A DNA stretch of 64,000 nucleotides from Neurospora crassa OR74A. Taxonomy: Eukaryota > Ascomycota > Sordariomycetes > Sordariales > Sordariaceae. The stretch is taken from assembly GCF_000182925.2 (NCBI RefSeq), contig NC_026504.1, forward strand, positions 1,798,001 through 1,862,000, written 5' to 3'. The translations under genes were made by a program, and so were the position numbers. Below the pieces are notes generated by a model that did not search any database, was not told the origin of the DNA, and worked only from the letters and a program-made list of their open reading frames with translations. Shown one piece after another: positions 33,513-45,620 of this stretch (position 1 is its first letter; every line of letters begins with the position of its first letter).

Positions 33513-36070
33513 ATGACAGACTACTTCATCTACGAAAATCGTCTGGTGTCTTTTGATGGGCAGCCCCTGGCAAACAAAGATGGAATACCTCCGGCCGATT
33601 CCCGAGGCAAGCTGGTAAAATGGCCACATAAGTCTTTGTCAGCGGATGAGGTCAGTGAACGGCACCGGAGGGAGGCAGCAGGTTGACAAAGCCTGAGTGG
33701 AAGAGGAGACTGACCGAACCGAACTTCTAGCTCGCAAAAGCCGGATTTTACTTCGATCCCATGGTCACTAGTCCCGACAATGTAACATGCTTTTTGTGCG
33801 AAAATTCCTTTGATGGCTGGACGCCTGGAGACCATCCAATCCAAGAACATCTGAAACATTCACCATTTTGCGGCTGGGCTGTGACGGCAGCGGTCGAAGC
33901 GAATCTTGGAGACTATGGGAAGATGCACCCTCTGGAACCGATTCTTGTCGATGCGCGGAAGGCTACCTTTGGGAGGAAGTGGCCATACGAATCCAAGAGG
34001 GGATTCAAGTGCAAGTCAAAGCAAGTAAGCATTCCCTTGCACTTGCCCGAATTGAAGGAACACAAGCTAACTGGTCGCAGCTTGCCGAAGCTGGCTGGAA
34101 ATTCGCACCAACAATCGAGGATGAAGACATGACAGTTTGTCCATATTGCCTGCTAGGACTTAGCGGTTGGGAACCTGGTGACAAAGCAATGTAAGAAGCA
34201 TTCCCCACCATCTGGCAAATATCTACCGCAATCAACTAACAAGAAACTTAGTGACGAACACCAGAGACGACAACCTCAGTGTGCGTTTTTCCGTCTTCAG
34301 GAGGAATTACCACCACCGAAGAAGCCCACGAAAAGAGCCAAAGCGGCCAGGACATCCAAGGTCGCCCACCGCCTTTCTGTCCAGCCTGTCGGCATCCCCA
34401 CTGCAGAAACCTCGGATCAAGTATCCGCCTCAGACACCGCGGGCGGCCTTGAGGATATCATCATGGCGCCAACCACGCGAGCAGCAAAGAGCAAAAAGGC
34501 AACTACCAGGAGTCGAAAAGCGAAAGCCCAGAAGAAGGAAGCAGAGCCCAAGGAAGCCTTAAAGGACAAACCAGCAGACGAACAATTGGCTCCTGAAGAA
34601 CCACCAAATGGACGGAAGCGGGGAAGCGAGTCGATTTCCGACTCTGTGGACTCCAACCCGGAGGCGCCTCCGCAGAAGAAGCGGGCAACACGAACAGGAG
34701 GAGCTGCGATTACTGATGTTTCCACTTCAGCTGTGGAATCACAGGACAATGACATTGTCGATGCACCATCTCCCAAACAAACAGCTACCCGCAAGAGAGC
34801 GCCCGCCAAAGGAACACAGAACTTGCGGAAAAGCTCACGAGTTTCTCTGCGGCACTCACATTCAACAACAGCGCCGCAGACGGATTTCTCGAATGATGAG
34901 GCCGTCGATCGTCAGATGGAAAGTGATGACGCCGATAATGGTCCAGGACGCAAAGCGCAGGATGCAAAATCACAACAGGAAGCGAATGCTGAGGATCCAA
35001 TCCATTCATCCGACATCCCCCTCCCCAAAGATAGTCGCAAAGTAGCTGCTCAGAGGAGGATTTCTAAGCAAGCGAAAAGGATCCAACAGTCTCTTCCATT
35101 ATCCGATCCTATCGACGAACTGACGAACGGACCTACTGCTGTGCCCGAAGCTACATCTACAGTGCCTCAAATAGCAGAGCCCGAGCTAGGATCTGGAGGG
35201 GATCCTGATATAACCTTGGTCTCAAAAAGTAGCGACCGACTAAGTACGGTCAAGCGGGGAAGGGGACGCCCATCAAAAAAGTCTACATCTTCCCATGCGT
35301 CAAGGGAAGTGGCAGAGCAGCAGCGAACTTCAGCTGGGATCCCGCTTCCGGAGGCCCAAGCCCCGGTCGAGACCCAGGTCGAGCTTGAAACCGAGCGCCG
35401 CTTATCAGCTTCAACTCCGAAAGAGGCGAGCGTTGAAGCGGCAGCAGAAGAACCGGTTCCGGAACATTCGCCCCGGGCCTCCCCTCTTAGAGCGGCCGTC
35501 ACTCGAGCTGCGCCGACACCAGCCAAACTAAACAAGTCTCTTCCTCCGCCGCCATCTGAGTCCCCAGATCACCTGTCTCAGCCGCTTGCTACACCTCAGG
35601 CACCTACAGTCGCGAGTGTACCTCAAGAACAGCCAAGCGTCTACCGCTCGCCTTCAATGCAATCCTCGAATGCAGAGAACCGACCCCCATCGCCGAAGCA
35701 AATGACCCCAATAGTCGAACGTCATGCTCTAGCACCAATGGCTACCACACCGGACAGGCCCACTTCTCCTTCCAAACGGACGATTCTGGGTGCCCTTCAA
35801 AGCACTAAGCCTTGGACCGCGGCAGATCTAGACAATATATTCTCGCCCAACAAGAACGACTACGATAAGGAAGACGGCATTGACAAACTCTTGCACAAGG
35901 GCAGTGAGCTCACGAGCCCGGAAAAGCGGATGACCGTGGAGGAGTGGATCTATCATAATGCCAACTTGGCTGAGCAGAGATTGAAGAGGGAATGCGAGGA
36001 GATGGTCCTGCTGTTTGAGAAGCAGGGTGCCAGAGCGATGGAAGCTTTGGAGGGGCTTATCGTCGAGTAG
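33513..36070 (+). CDS. bir1: Bir1/survivin-type protein, chromosomal passenger complex
   Basis: Four exons (33513-33650, 33731-34024, 34081-34190, 34252-36070) give about 786 residues. Two complete BIR zinc motifs are visible. The first is CFLC-x16-H-x6-C (within DNVTCFLCENSFDGW), the second CPYC-x16-H-x6-C, completed only after the third intron is removed. A long basic and Ser/Pro/Thr-rich tail follows with KKA/KKR clusters and an AT-hook-like GRGRPSKK. The C-terminus has a conserved-looking helical block (PWTAADLDNIFSP... EEWIYHNANLAEQRLKRE) like that of fungal Bir1 proteins. Yeast Bir1 targets Aurora kinase and Sli15/INCENP to centromeres and the spindle. That role is inferred here from the double BIR plus tail layout. 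The symbol is the yeast family name. Confidence 0.9.
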
Positions 36071-37061
36071 TGAGTGAGTGGCACGACCCTTGGGCACCAA
36101 ATTATCAGCATAAAAGGACGAGAGGTGTGGATTCGCATACTAAATCCCGCTTCTGGTTCAAGGTCGGGCAAATTCTGTGTGTGTGTGATACCAGGTAATG
36201 GACATGGAACTTGCGTGATGCGTTACATAGCAAGCTTATTGTGTCAGTGACTTTGGCTTCTGGTTTGAGTAGCATGGAAGGCGTCATTCGACGTCCGGTT
36301 AGACGATGTAGGGATAGCATTGTTGGTGACGTTACAATGGAATTGCACAATAGTGTGCATCATAACGAAACAAGCCCTAAAGTTACAGCTGCAGGTTCTT
36401 TAGATGATGCCGGGTTGGGGATCTGGACTAAAGAGCGAGTGTGATGAAAGTGGTTTTGGTTTTTCCATAGCGGGCGGTTAGTGGTTGTGAAAGCGTTTAC
36501 ACCAAGAAGTAGAACGAAAACTTGACAGCAACCTGGCGAGATAGCGAGTAAGAAACATTTTAGGCCAACAAGAGGGCAGAAAATGAACATATAATATCTG
36601 ACTCTAGTACCCTAGTCTTTCAGACACAAACCGTGTCGACTCTGTTTAGGAGCTCCGTGTGGTTGCGACTTGCAAGTAATCCGACGCGCAAGGGTTAGGG
36701 TTACTACATCGTCCGTTTTTTTTTTGCGGCGCTGTCCATGACTTCATTGGGGCAGGCAGCCTTGTCAATCTACTTTGGTAACTTCACTACAGCCACCAAT
36801 TACGAACCACGCGACGCGCTTCAACCTTTTGCTTCTTTAGTTGACTTCCATCAATTTCAATCTCGAAGGCGAACACAGGACATACGGCAATTCTCCTGGC
36901 TGTAATCAATAATTAATCACCTGTTTGCAAAGCCCCTTTGCGCCGCCGTATTACAAAAGCACCACCAGCAACAACCATCACAAGGTACCGACCGGCATCG
37001 CAGTAGTAGTAGCAGCGACAGCTCGACAGCTCCCCGTCGTCGTTGCACTCCCGTCGTCACA
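36071..37061. other. Spacer and promoter, bir1 / U2A' genes
   Basis: This is a tandem intergenic region. It contains AGGGTTAGGGTTA at 36691-36703 (listed separately), a T-run near 36717-36725 and a CA-rich leader before 37062. No gene is supported. Confidence 0.4.
36691..36703 (+). promoter_or_regulatory. Telomere-like TTAGGG double motif in the U2A' promoter
   Basis: The stretch reads AGGGTTAGGGTTA, about 360 bp before the U2A' start codon. TTAGGG elements serve as Tbf1/Teb1-type factor sites in fungal promoters, often of growth-related genes. Function here is inferred only. Confidence 0.3.
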
Positions 37062-38222
37062 ATGAGGCTGACGGCAGACCTTATCAACAACTCCCTTTCC
37101 TATCTCAATCCGCTTAAGGAGCGAGAGATAGACCTCCGAGGTGCGTTCCATCGAGAAGAGCAGATACTGCACGGTTGATCTTCAAGTTTCCAAAAGCGCG
37201 TACAAAGAACAGAGTTGATATATCGAAAACCTATGTTGGGTTGGGATACATGCAATAGGACACAGAATACCTGCTATTGAGAACTTGGGCGTTGCTGGGG
37301 TAAGTTTCTCCCTTCTCCTGGTTCTTCCTCTACTGCTAGTCCTGCTACTGGTAGCCCGTTTCAACCAAATTACCAATTAATGCAGTTTGCTAATCCGGTC
37401 GCTACTACAGCCCCACGATGCCATTGATTTCACCGACAACGATATCCAAGTGCTGGGCAACTTCCCGCTCTCTCCCCGCATACGCACCCTCCTGCTCGCC
37501 CGCAACAGGATCGCCCAGATCCAGTCGACCCTACCGAATGCGACCCCGAACCTGAAGAACCTCGTCCTGGCGTCCAATAATATTGGCGAGCTGGCGGATT
37601 TGGAGGTGTTGGGAAGGTTTCCAAGGCTTACGCACTTGGTCTTGACGGACAACCCCGTTACCAAGAAGGAGGTACGTCACACAACGCCCTTTCGTCGCCC
37701 AGTGTTATGCGGCTGAGAGAGAATCGGAGACGGGGGTGGCAAATGGAATGAATGTACGGAATGGCTGACAATGTTTGTCGACACACAGAACTACCGCTAC
37801 TGGGTCCTCTGGCTGTGCCCTCAGGTTCGCTTTCTCGATTACGTCAAGGTCAAGGACGCCGAGAGGCAGAAGGCGAAGGAGCTGTTTGGAACCGCTGATG
37901 AGCCGACGGAGTTGGCCAAGACGGTATGTACCTTGTCTTCTTTTTCAATGTCATGACAACCCTGCTAACATGCAAACAGATAAAGGGAATCAAGAGCAAG
38001 ACCTTTGACGTTGGCGCCAGCTCCGCCAACGGTGCGGCCGGCAGTGGTCCTTCCTCGAAACTTTCGCGTCTCAAGCTCACAGAGAAAGAGAAGAAGAAGT
38101 TGCAGGATCTGATCAAGAAGGCCGACAGCTTGGAGGAAATCATCAGATTGGAGAAGGCGCTCAACGAGGGACGGCTGCCACCTGGCATTATCGCCGAGGA
38201 TGACGATGCCATGGAGGAGTAA
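37062..38222 (+). CDS. lea1: U2 snRNP protein A' (Lea1)
   Basis: Five exons (37062-37140, 37259-37299, 37411-37671, 37789-37923, 37980-38222) give about 252 residues; exon 2 is only 41 nt. The spliced protein begins MRLTADLINNSLSYLNPLK and reads EIDLRGHRIPAIENLGVAG then DAIDFTDNDIQVLGNFP. Leucine-rich repeats follow (RIRTLLLARNRI, LKNLVLASNNIGEL, LTHLVLTDNPVT) with the cap NYRYWVLWLCPQVRFLDYVKV. This is the classic U2A' layout. U2A' binds U2B'' and stem-loop IV of U2 snRNA and is needed for branch-site recognition. The C-terminal third is a charged helix (LTEKEKKKLQDLIKKADSLE) ending in acidic DDDAMEE. The symbol is the yeast orthologue name. Confidence 0.95.
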
Positions 38223-38616
38223 GGAGGAACCAAGGTGACGGGCACCTGACGAACGTGGTAGATCAGGTTGCTATATGTTCGTGATATGATGGCTTGCAGA
38301 GGTGACGAAAAGGGGGAGGACGGCACTTCAAAGAGCTTACCATTTGTCGGCGTTCGGTTCTAGATGGGGCTTACTGCAAAATAACTGTATACCAAATTGC
38401 GCAAATTTGCTGGGTTGAAACAGAGATAGTGAAACATGATAGTGGTGTCATGATTTCACCGCAGCAATCGGAGCGGCCTTGAGGAAAGGGACGTTAGGAC
38501 GAGCATATCAAGGGCCCATGGTCTTTGATTCGGCAACTCTACACCTCTTAACGTCTTGTACTCGCCCGGATATTCAACACGTCTATTCGGCTCTGTATGT
38601 ATGGACAGTCACTCAA
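38223..38616. other. Convergent 3' spacer, U2A' / histone-fold genes
   Basis: This short spacer between two converging genes should be mostly the two 3' UTRs. Nothing else is visible. Confidence 0.4.
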
Positions 38617-39620
38617 CTAACCCGTCATATCCACATCCCCATCATGACCCCGATACTGCTGTGACGCCGCCTGCCTCATCTCCATCTGCAACTGCGCGCT
38701 GGGATCCTCGTCCGACGTAGTAGCTGGCGGTGATGCCGACAAGATACCCCTATTCATGCCGCTCATCACACCAGGAGTAGAACTAAATGGTCGTCCCGAA
38801 GCCGACGACATGCCCACCACACCCGTCGTGACACCCATATTGGTAATACCGGTATTAACCCCGCCAGCACCGAGTCCATTCACCGGCGCCGCCAGCCCTC
38901 CAATGCTTCCACTAGCACCGCTTCCTGTACCAGCAGGCAACCCCCCATTCATAGACATCAAGATGGACGTTTGCTGCAACCCGCCGGACCCCTTTTGCTT
39001 CTTGGCATTCGGCAGCATCGCCATCCTATCCCGCTCATCTCCATGATCACCCACTTGTCCCTGCTCCAAAGATAGCATAACCCCCTCGGGAGCTGCCAGT
39101 CCTCCCATAACCGGTCCAGGCGCCAAAACGACCGCGGCGGCGGTCCCCGCAGGAGGAACCACAACGTCGCTCCCGCCCTTGACGCGGGCCCGGGCGGCCG
39201 CTGCTTGCGCCTTGATGGCTTTGTAGGAAGAAGTCTTGGGCACCACGTCCTCAAGGAACTCGAGATTGTCGTGGTGGGAGACGGCAGCGGCCACGTCCTT
39301 GTATTGCACGTTGCGGCGAGGCTTGCGCTCGGCTTTGGCCATGTTCTGGGCTTCGGAGGCGAGGTGTTGGATGAACATTTCTGTTGCCAGAGTGATCACG
39401 AAAGCGGCATTGTTGGAGCAGACTGTGATGTCTGGATCTACGGCGATGATTTTTTTGACCCTTGTGACTGGGTGGAGAGGAAATTGTTAGTATATGTAGA
39501 CTCACACGGAGTGAATGCGTGAGAGGAAGTTCAAGGGGACTGCTGGGTTTCCTTACGGGGCAGCTGGGTTTGGCCTGTGACTTCCTTTCGGGGAGGAATT
39601 GCTGTGGTGTTGTACGGCAT
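38617..39620 (-). CDS. CHRAC/Dpb3-type histone-fold protein
   Basis: Exon 1 (39620-39557) joins exon 2 (39467-38617) across an 89-nt intron, giving about 304 residues. The splice restores LPLTRVKKIIAVDPDITVCS, the first helix and loop of an NF-YC/CBF-type histone fold. It continues ITLATEMFIQHLASEAQ, RRNVQYKDVAAAVSHHDNLEFLEDVVPK and TSSYKAI, closest in pattern to CHRAC1/Dpb3/Dls1. Such proteins pair with a Dpb4-type partner in DNA polymerase epsilon and in ISWI (ACF/CHRAC) remodelers. A role in nucleosome sliding or replication-coupled chromatin assembly is inferred. The C-terminal two thirds is a low-complexity Gly/Ala/Met/Ser tail with no domain. Neurospora ACF is reported to contain histone-fold subunits, and this gene is a good candidate for one. 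Confidence 0.88.
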
Positions 39621-40323
39621 CTTGTTGGCAGGGAGAACGGCAGATCTCCAGGAGACAATGTGCGAGGTGATTCCAAGTTCGGAGTGGATTTTATATCGCT
39701 GAGGTGAGGGAGAAACCAGTTTGGGGTTCAGTTCTACTTTTCGTTCTAGACTGAGTTTCGTAGGTGCCGACACCGAGTGTGTGACAAGCCGTTTGTAAGA
39801 TTAATTGCCGATATGTCAAAAGTGATCGTAGGTCGTCTGGATGATCCAATCAAAGTCTAACCAGCGTTTCTTGGTCCTGAGAATGGTATATATCGAACCA
39901 GCGGATCAACGGCAAGAAGTTAAAGTGAAACGCGTAAAGACGCGATTAACAGAAGTGTTGCATCTTTTCCCAGACAACCCCATGGGTGGCTATAACATGG
40001 TACTGTAGTACAGTACCAGGGGGCGGGCACCTTGGCGGCTCAGGGATTACCTAGGTTGCCTGCCAAGAGCCCAGAACCCCGGAAGCTGGGCGCTGGAGTT
40101 GGGACGTCACTTACCTCTAGTTCAGCCTTGCAGCTGAGTGATAGCTTCAGTGGGCGATTACAGGCACCTGGGCGGTTGGAGGCGCAATCGATAACAGTGA
40201 CAACCTGGAAGACAATGACATGGATACTAAGTACCTGTAGGTACTGATGAACGGCAAACAACCCGGACAACTTGAAGCGCCCACCTACTTTGCACTTCTT
40301 ACTTCAGTCCGAATGCCAGCGAC
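39621..40323. other. Divergent promoter, histone-fold / ClC genes
   Basis: The interval holds promoters for both flanking genes. A short inverted motif AAGTACCTGTAGGTACTG lies near 40228-40245. No gene is supported. Confidence 0.4.
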
Positions 40324-43286
40324 ATGATGTCTAGAGGCGGCCCAGGCGCCATGAATTCGCAACCCCGATCTACGTCGTTCTCGACGTCAGTGCCCCAGAT
40401 CCCGAACCAGCGCGCTCGAAGACCGTCCGTCAGCTCCCGGTTTTCCTACGCCGTGTCCATTGCCGAACAAGGAGAAGCCCAGACGGCGCAAGGAGTAGCA
40501 GCGCAACATCAGATCGAGGAGGAAATTGCGCAGATCAAGCGATACGAGGTCAGCAGCTAGCTTCGCTTGCTCCAGAGTTTGGGTTGTGCGATGCGACCGG
40601 GTTAGTTTGTGCGGCTGCTAACATGGACCGAGTAGGACTTCACCACCATCGGTATGATACACCTTTGACATCAGAACCACTTCCGCCCGACCGGCCGGGC
40701 AGGCAGGCGCTGACGATAGACGACAGACTGGGTGCAAGATGCGGCGCGAGAACAACTGCGCAGAAAGGCGCGTCGAAAAAGAAATGCGGGGCTCTGGGAC
40801 GCCGGCCGCTTCGACTGGCGACACAGGATACGGGAGTCCTATGATGCTGCCCAGGGCTGGATTGTCGTCACCATCATAGGTGCGGCAATTGGAGTCAATG
40901 CTGCTTTTCTCAACATTATCACCGAATGGCTTGCCGACATCAAGCTTGGCCATTGCAAGACTGCCTTCTATCTGAATGAGAATTTCTGTTGCTGGGGGGA
41001 GGACAACGGCTGCGACGACTGGCAAAAATGGACGGGTTTCTCACCCATCAACTACTTGATCTACATACTCTTTGCGGTTCGTAATCCTTGCCTATCCCTC
41101 GTCGGGCCATCTGAGAAGACCAGCTCCTCACTGACAGGCTCTAGATTTTGTTCGCCTGCACATCAGCCACCCTGGTCAAGTCCTATGCCCCCTATGCCGC
41201 CGGCTCTGGCATTTCCGAGATCAAATGCATCATCGCCGGCTTCGTCATGAAGGGGTTTCTCGGTTTCTGGACTCTAGTCATCAAGTCCCTGGCCCTACCA
41301 CTTGCCATCGGCTCCGGTCTCTCCGTTGGAAAGGAAGGGCCTAGCGTACACTACGCTGTGTGCACAGGAAATGTCATATCGAGGCTCTTCGCCAAGTATA
41401 GACGAAATGCATCCAAGACGCGTGAGATCCTGAGCGCTTGTGCTGCTGCAGGAGTTGCTGTCGCGTTCGGTAGCCCTATTGGAGGTGTGCTGTTCTCGCT
41501 CGAAGAGATGTCCAGCTATTTTCCTCTCAAGACCATGTGGCGTAGCTACTTCTGCGCTCTGGTTGCAACAGCCGTCCTGTCTGCCATGAATCCTTTCCGA
41601 ACTGGGCAATTGGTCATGTTTCAGGTCCATTACGACAGATCGTGGCACTTTTTTGAGATTTTATTCTTTATTCTACTGGGCATCTTTGGCGGTCTATACG
41701 GTGCCTTCGTCATGAAGTGGAATCTCAGGGTGCAAGCATTCCGCAAGAAGTACCTGACCAACTACGCTATTCTCGAAGCTACTCTGTTGGCGGCTGCCAC
41801 GGCTATCGTGTGTTATCCGAACAGCTTTCTGAGAATCGACATGACCGAGAGCATGGAGATTCTTTTTCTTGAATGCGAAGGCGCTGAGGATTATCAAGGC
41901 CTCTGCGAGAGAGATCACCGCTTTCGCAACGTGGTTTCTTTGCTGCTAGCAACCGTCATCCGTATCTTCTTCGTCATTATTTCGTACGGCTGCAAGGTCC
42001 CAGCCGGTATTTTCGTGCCGTCTATGGCCATTGGTGCCTCCTTTGGCCGCTCAGTGGGCATCATTGTCCAAGCACTCCATGAAGCCAACCCGCAAAGCCC
42101 ATTCTTCGCTGCTTGCTTGCCCGATGTGCCATGCATCACGCCGGGAACATACGCCTTTCTTGGTGCCGCCGCTGCTCTGAGTGGCATCATGCACATCACT
42201 GTTTCGGTGGTGGTCATTATGTTCGAGCTTACCGGCGCCCTCACCTACATCCTGCCAACCATGATTGTCGTTGGAGTAACCAAAGCCGTCAGTGAGCTGT
42301 TCGGCAAAGGTGGCATCGCGGACCGCATGATCTGGTTCAGCGGCTTCCCCTTCCTCGACAACAAGGAAGACCACAACCTCGGCGTACCCGTCTCGCACGC
42401 CATGATCAAGGATGTCACATCTATCCCCACCAACGGCATGACCCTCCAGCAAATCGAGGGTCTTCTCGCCGAGGACAACTATCAAGGCTTCCCGATCGTG
42501 GAAGATGAGCACTCCAAAATCCTCGTTGGCTACATCGGCCGTACGGAGCTACGCTATGCCGTCGACCGCGCAAAGCGTGAGAGAACACTCAGTCCTCAAG
42601 CCAAGTGCACCTTTGCTCCACCACCCAGCGCAGATGTCACCACCCCTGGCACTGACATCATCACACCCGGTCTCGCCCGCATGGACAGCTTCAACACTAT
42701 CGGCTTCGCCGAGCCATCCACAACTGCCTCTGCTTCATCCTCCAACTTCATCAACTTCAGCCGCTACGTAGACACCACCCCCGTCTCCGCTCACCCGCGC
42801 CTCCCCCTCGAAACCGTCATGGAACTCTTCCGCAAGATCGGTCCGCGTGTGATCCTGATTGAGTACCACGGCAAGCTGATGGGGCTTGTCACGGTGAAGG
42901 ATTGTCTCAAGTATCAGTTCAAGGTCGAGGCAATGGAGGAGGTCGCTAACAATGGACAACACAGTGGGCATGGACAGGGTAATGGAGCGGAGCAACAGGG
43001 GGATGAGAGACTGTGGGAGTTGATGCAGAGGGTTGCGGGGTGGGTGTCGGATAAGGTCTCGATTGCGAGTGGTGGGAGGATTCGGTTGAGAGACTCTTTG
43101 GATTTGCCTAGGGAGACGTTGGCTGGTGGTGCTGGTGCTCGCGTGGGTAGTGGTACTAATAGAACGGTGAGGAGTCAGGGAGGAGCCAGGGATGATCAGA
43201 TACTTGATGGGACGGAAGATGAGGATGAAGATGGGGTTGAATTGGAGAATCGGCAGACGTACCCGCACGGATCTACGTCTAGGTAG
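40324..43286 (+). CDS. ClC-family chloride channel/transporter (Gef1/ClC-3 type)
   Basis: Four exons (40324-40548, 40636-40651, 40727-41076, 41145-43286) give about 910 residues. The ClC selectivity motifs are present as GSGISE (normally GSGIPE), GKEGPSVH with the gating glutamate, and GIFVPS. The gating Glu is typical of Cl-/H+ exchangers, so a vacuolar or Golgi/endosomal antiporter is likely, though some members are channels. Two CBS domains follow, one around MIKDVTSIPTNG to GYIGRTEL, the other around RLPLETVMELFRKI to GLVTVKDCL. The linker between them and the C-terminal tail are low-complexity. The second exon is just 16 nt long and supplies DFTTI within the cytosolic N-terminus. The start MMSRGGPG is the first ATG after a stop-rich leader. 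Confidence 0.93.
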
Positions 43287-45620
43287 CCGTGGAGCGGGAT
43301 TAGATTAGCGCGATGAGGCGGGCCAGACGGGTGGCATCGGTATATGGGTGTAATGTTTTTACTGCCTGGCATTTTCTTCTGGTTGGGTATAGTGATAATG
43401 ATTCGAGCGAGAGAGCGAATCACTGTGTAATAATATTATTACAGGCCAGACAGATAACGATGACAGACCGATCTCTGTCGAACTTTGGGACTGCACCTTC
43501 TCTGGCCTTGTTGAAATCAACAAGGTGTCGCTTGTGTGTGCAGACCTGACCTCTTCCCTTTGCTTCCAACCTCAAAAGTCCCTCCCATAGAGAACGGCAG
43601 ATAATCCCAGGGTCCTTTTTTCCACATAACCATTTATTTCACAGTATCAACCAGTGCGACCCCAACAACGGTCTTTGAGCCATTTCCAGAACAGCCATGT
43701 TCTTGCTTGTCGTACTGTGTATAAACACCGGTGAACGGTGAGACCGTCATGTCACTCTTAGTGAATAAATGAAGTACGTACGCCTGACACATGACGCCAA
43801 AGCGGGCGGTTGGTCGGCGGTTGCAGGGCTGGCTCTGTGTTATACACTACATACATTACAGCCTCACAGTCCAGTATTGGAGTAGAGGGGCCAAGACAGA
43901 AACCAGCATGTTTTCGTGGTTATCTTGTCCCTTCGTCCATTCAGGGGCAGTATGTCTAGCTGGCCCCCTTGATTTAAAGGCTTCATCTATCAAGTAATGA
44001 TAAGGTAATCGAGGAGGCTGTTGAGGGCACCTGACATGAGGTTACTTAGTTACCTGTAGGTTGCCCCAAAAATGGAGGGAAAAAAAGAAAGAAAGAAAAG
44101 AAAAGTGACCGGCTTGTGGATGCACTGGTGTGTACACTACTGGCATTGCGATTTTCTCTAGGCAATGAGGCAAGATAGTGCAGTGGTATGTGTAGTTCAG
44201 GAGGCGAGAAGTAATGGAAGCGGTGATCCCGCCTTATCTCACTTAGTGAGACCGACAACCAACTGCTCCTCCTCACTTTTTAAGTAGGTACTTGCCTACC
44301 TCTATGTACGTAGAGGTAGCACATGCTGGTTGATGGAAAGGGCAAACTCTCGCGTAACCGTATGAACATAACGAATATCATCTACCTACCTACCTAGGTG
44401 GGTAGGTTTTAGAAGGTGCGGTACCTACCCTAGCCAACGACACATCCTAGTCTTTGTTTCTTGCAGTGGTGGCCGGGGGTTACAAATCGAGCATCGTTAC
44501 GGTGACTACCTATAGTGGCCATGAGTGGTACAGTACACTGGTGTCCAGTAACATACCCTGGCGAAGGCTACCATACCAACCAACGTAAACACGATGTCGT
44601 TCAAGAAGCCGCGCAATGCTTCCACTTGTCTTTCACTGTACAACTGACCGCGGAACGATTGTTGTAATCGTGGTTCATCTGAAGCTCGATTGCGGGGAAA
44701 CCGCAGTTCGAAAAGATTCCAAGTCGCAACGAACGAAGTCGGAAGGGTGGGGACAGCATGTGCAGGGATAGTTGATGTTTATGGGTTCGGTTCCACGATA
44801 ATCGCTGACAGAGTCGCTTTCTTTATTTTTTTTCTCCATGCGCTTGTGGAAACGCGGCCTTCAACAAGGGAAACACTGGACCCCGCCATACCAAAATGGT
44901 TACTTTCTCCAAGCAATGGAAACGACGATGATGTCAAATATGCCATGTTTTCGTTTGTTCAATTTCTTTTTTTTTCGCTTTTTCGAATCCAAAAAGAAGC
45001 AGCAAAGAAGCCGCTTAGTTCCCTGGTCACATGGACCAATGCCCAGTTCCCTTGCTCTTTCCCCAGCCGACCCACCTCACCGAAATCGGTCCTTTCCAAA
45101 CAGGTATCGTTGCGCGGCTTCCCCCGACCTATCCGACCGCTGTCTCCGCCCAGAACTGCTGAGAAACGCCCGCAATCCCCATTCCATCCACGCGCTTTGG
45201 AAGATCGACACCGCCAGTTTTCGTCCTCCTTCTGATAGGTCATCTTGAACATCTTCATCCTTCATCCTATCATCATCCAGCCCTGTCCTGTCTAACTCAC
45301 ACTGATACCCCCTTTCGCCCATCAGCATCAACAACATCGTTACCGATCATCAGACTCCAAGCGACAACTTAGCTGGGAAAAAGGTTGAGGGCATCCATCC
45401 ATAAAATCTCAGTTCGGAAGCGTCGATAAAGAGCCCATTGATCCCTCTTTTGTCACACAACATAACCGATACCCCTCAAGCCAAGTCCAGACACCTAAGC
45501 ATCTTTTGACTTGCTGAACAGCCGCCTCTTTTTGCTGCAACTCTAGAGCTTCCTGTCCATCAACAATCCTTCGATTCTGCAACCTTCCGCACCTGTAGTC
45601 ATAAGAGCGACCCAGACAGT
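43287..45620. other. 2.3-kb spacer upstream of cysteine dioxygenase
   Basis: The region separates two plus-strand genes. It includes several TACCTA/TAGGTA palindromic stretches (44281-44410) and a long pyrimidine-rich leader before 45621. The largest open frame (44690-45235, 181 codons, plus) has no family resemblance. No gene is called. Confidence 0.4.
44296..44319. repeat. Perfect 9-bp inverted repeat (hairpin)
   Basis: CTACCTCTA (44296-44304) and TAGAGGTAG (44311-44319) are exact reverse complements around a 6-nt spacer TGTACG. A second TACCTA/TAGGT palindrome follows at about 44383-44407. The hairpin lies in non-coding DNA. Confidence 0.6.

Noticed and set aside
44690-45235. 181-codon plus-strand frame before cysteine dioxygenase
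   Set aside because: No family resemblance; it is more likely part of the promoter and leader.
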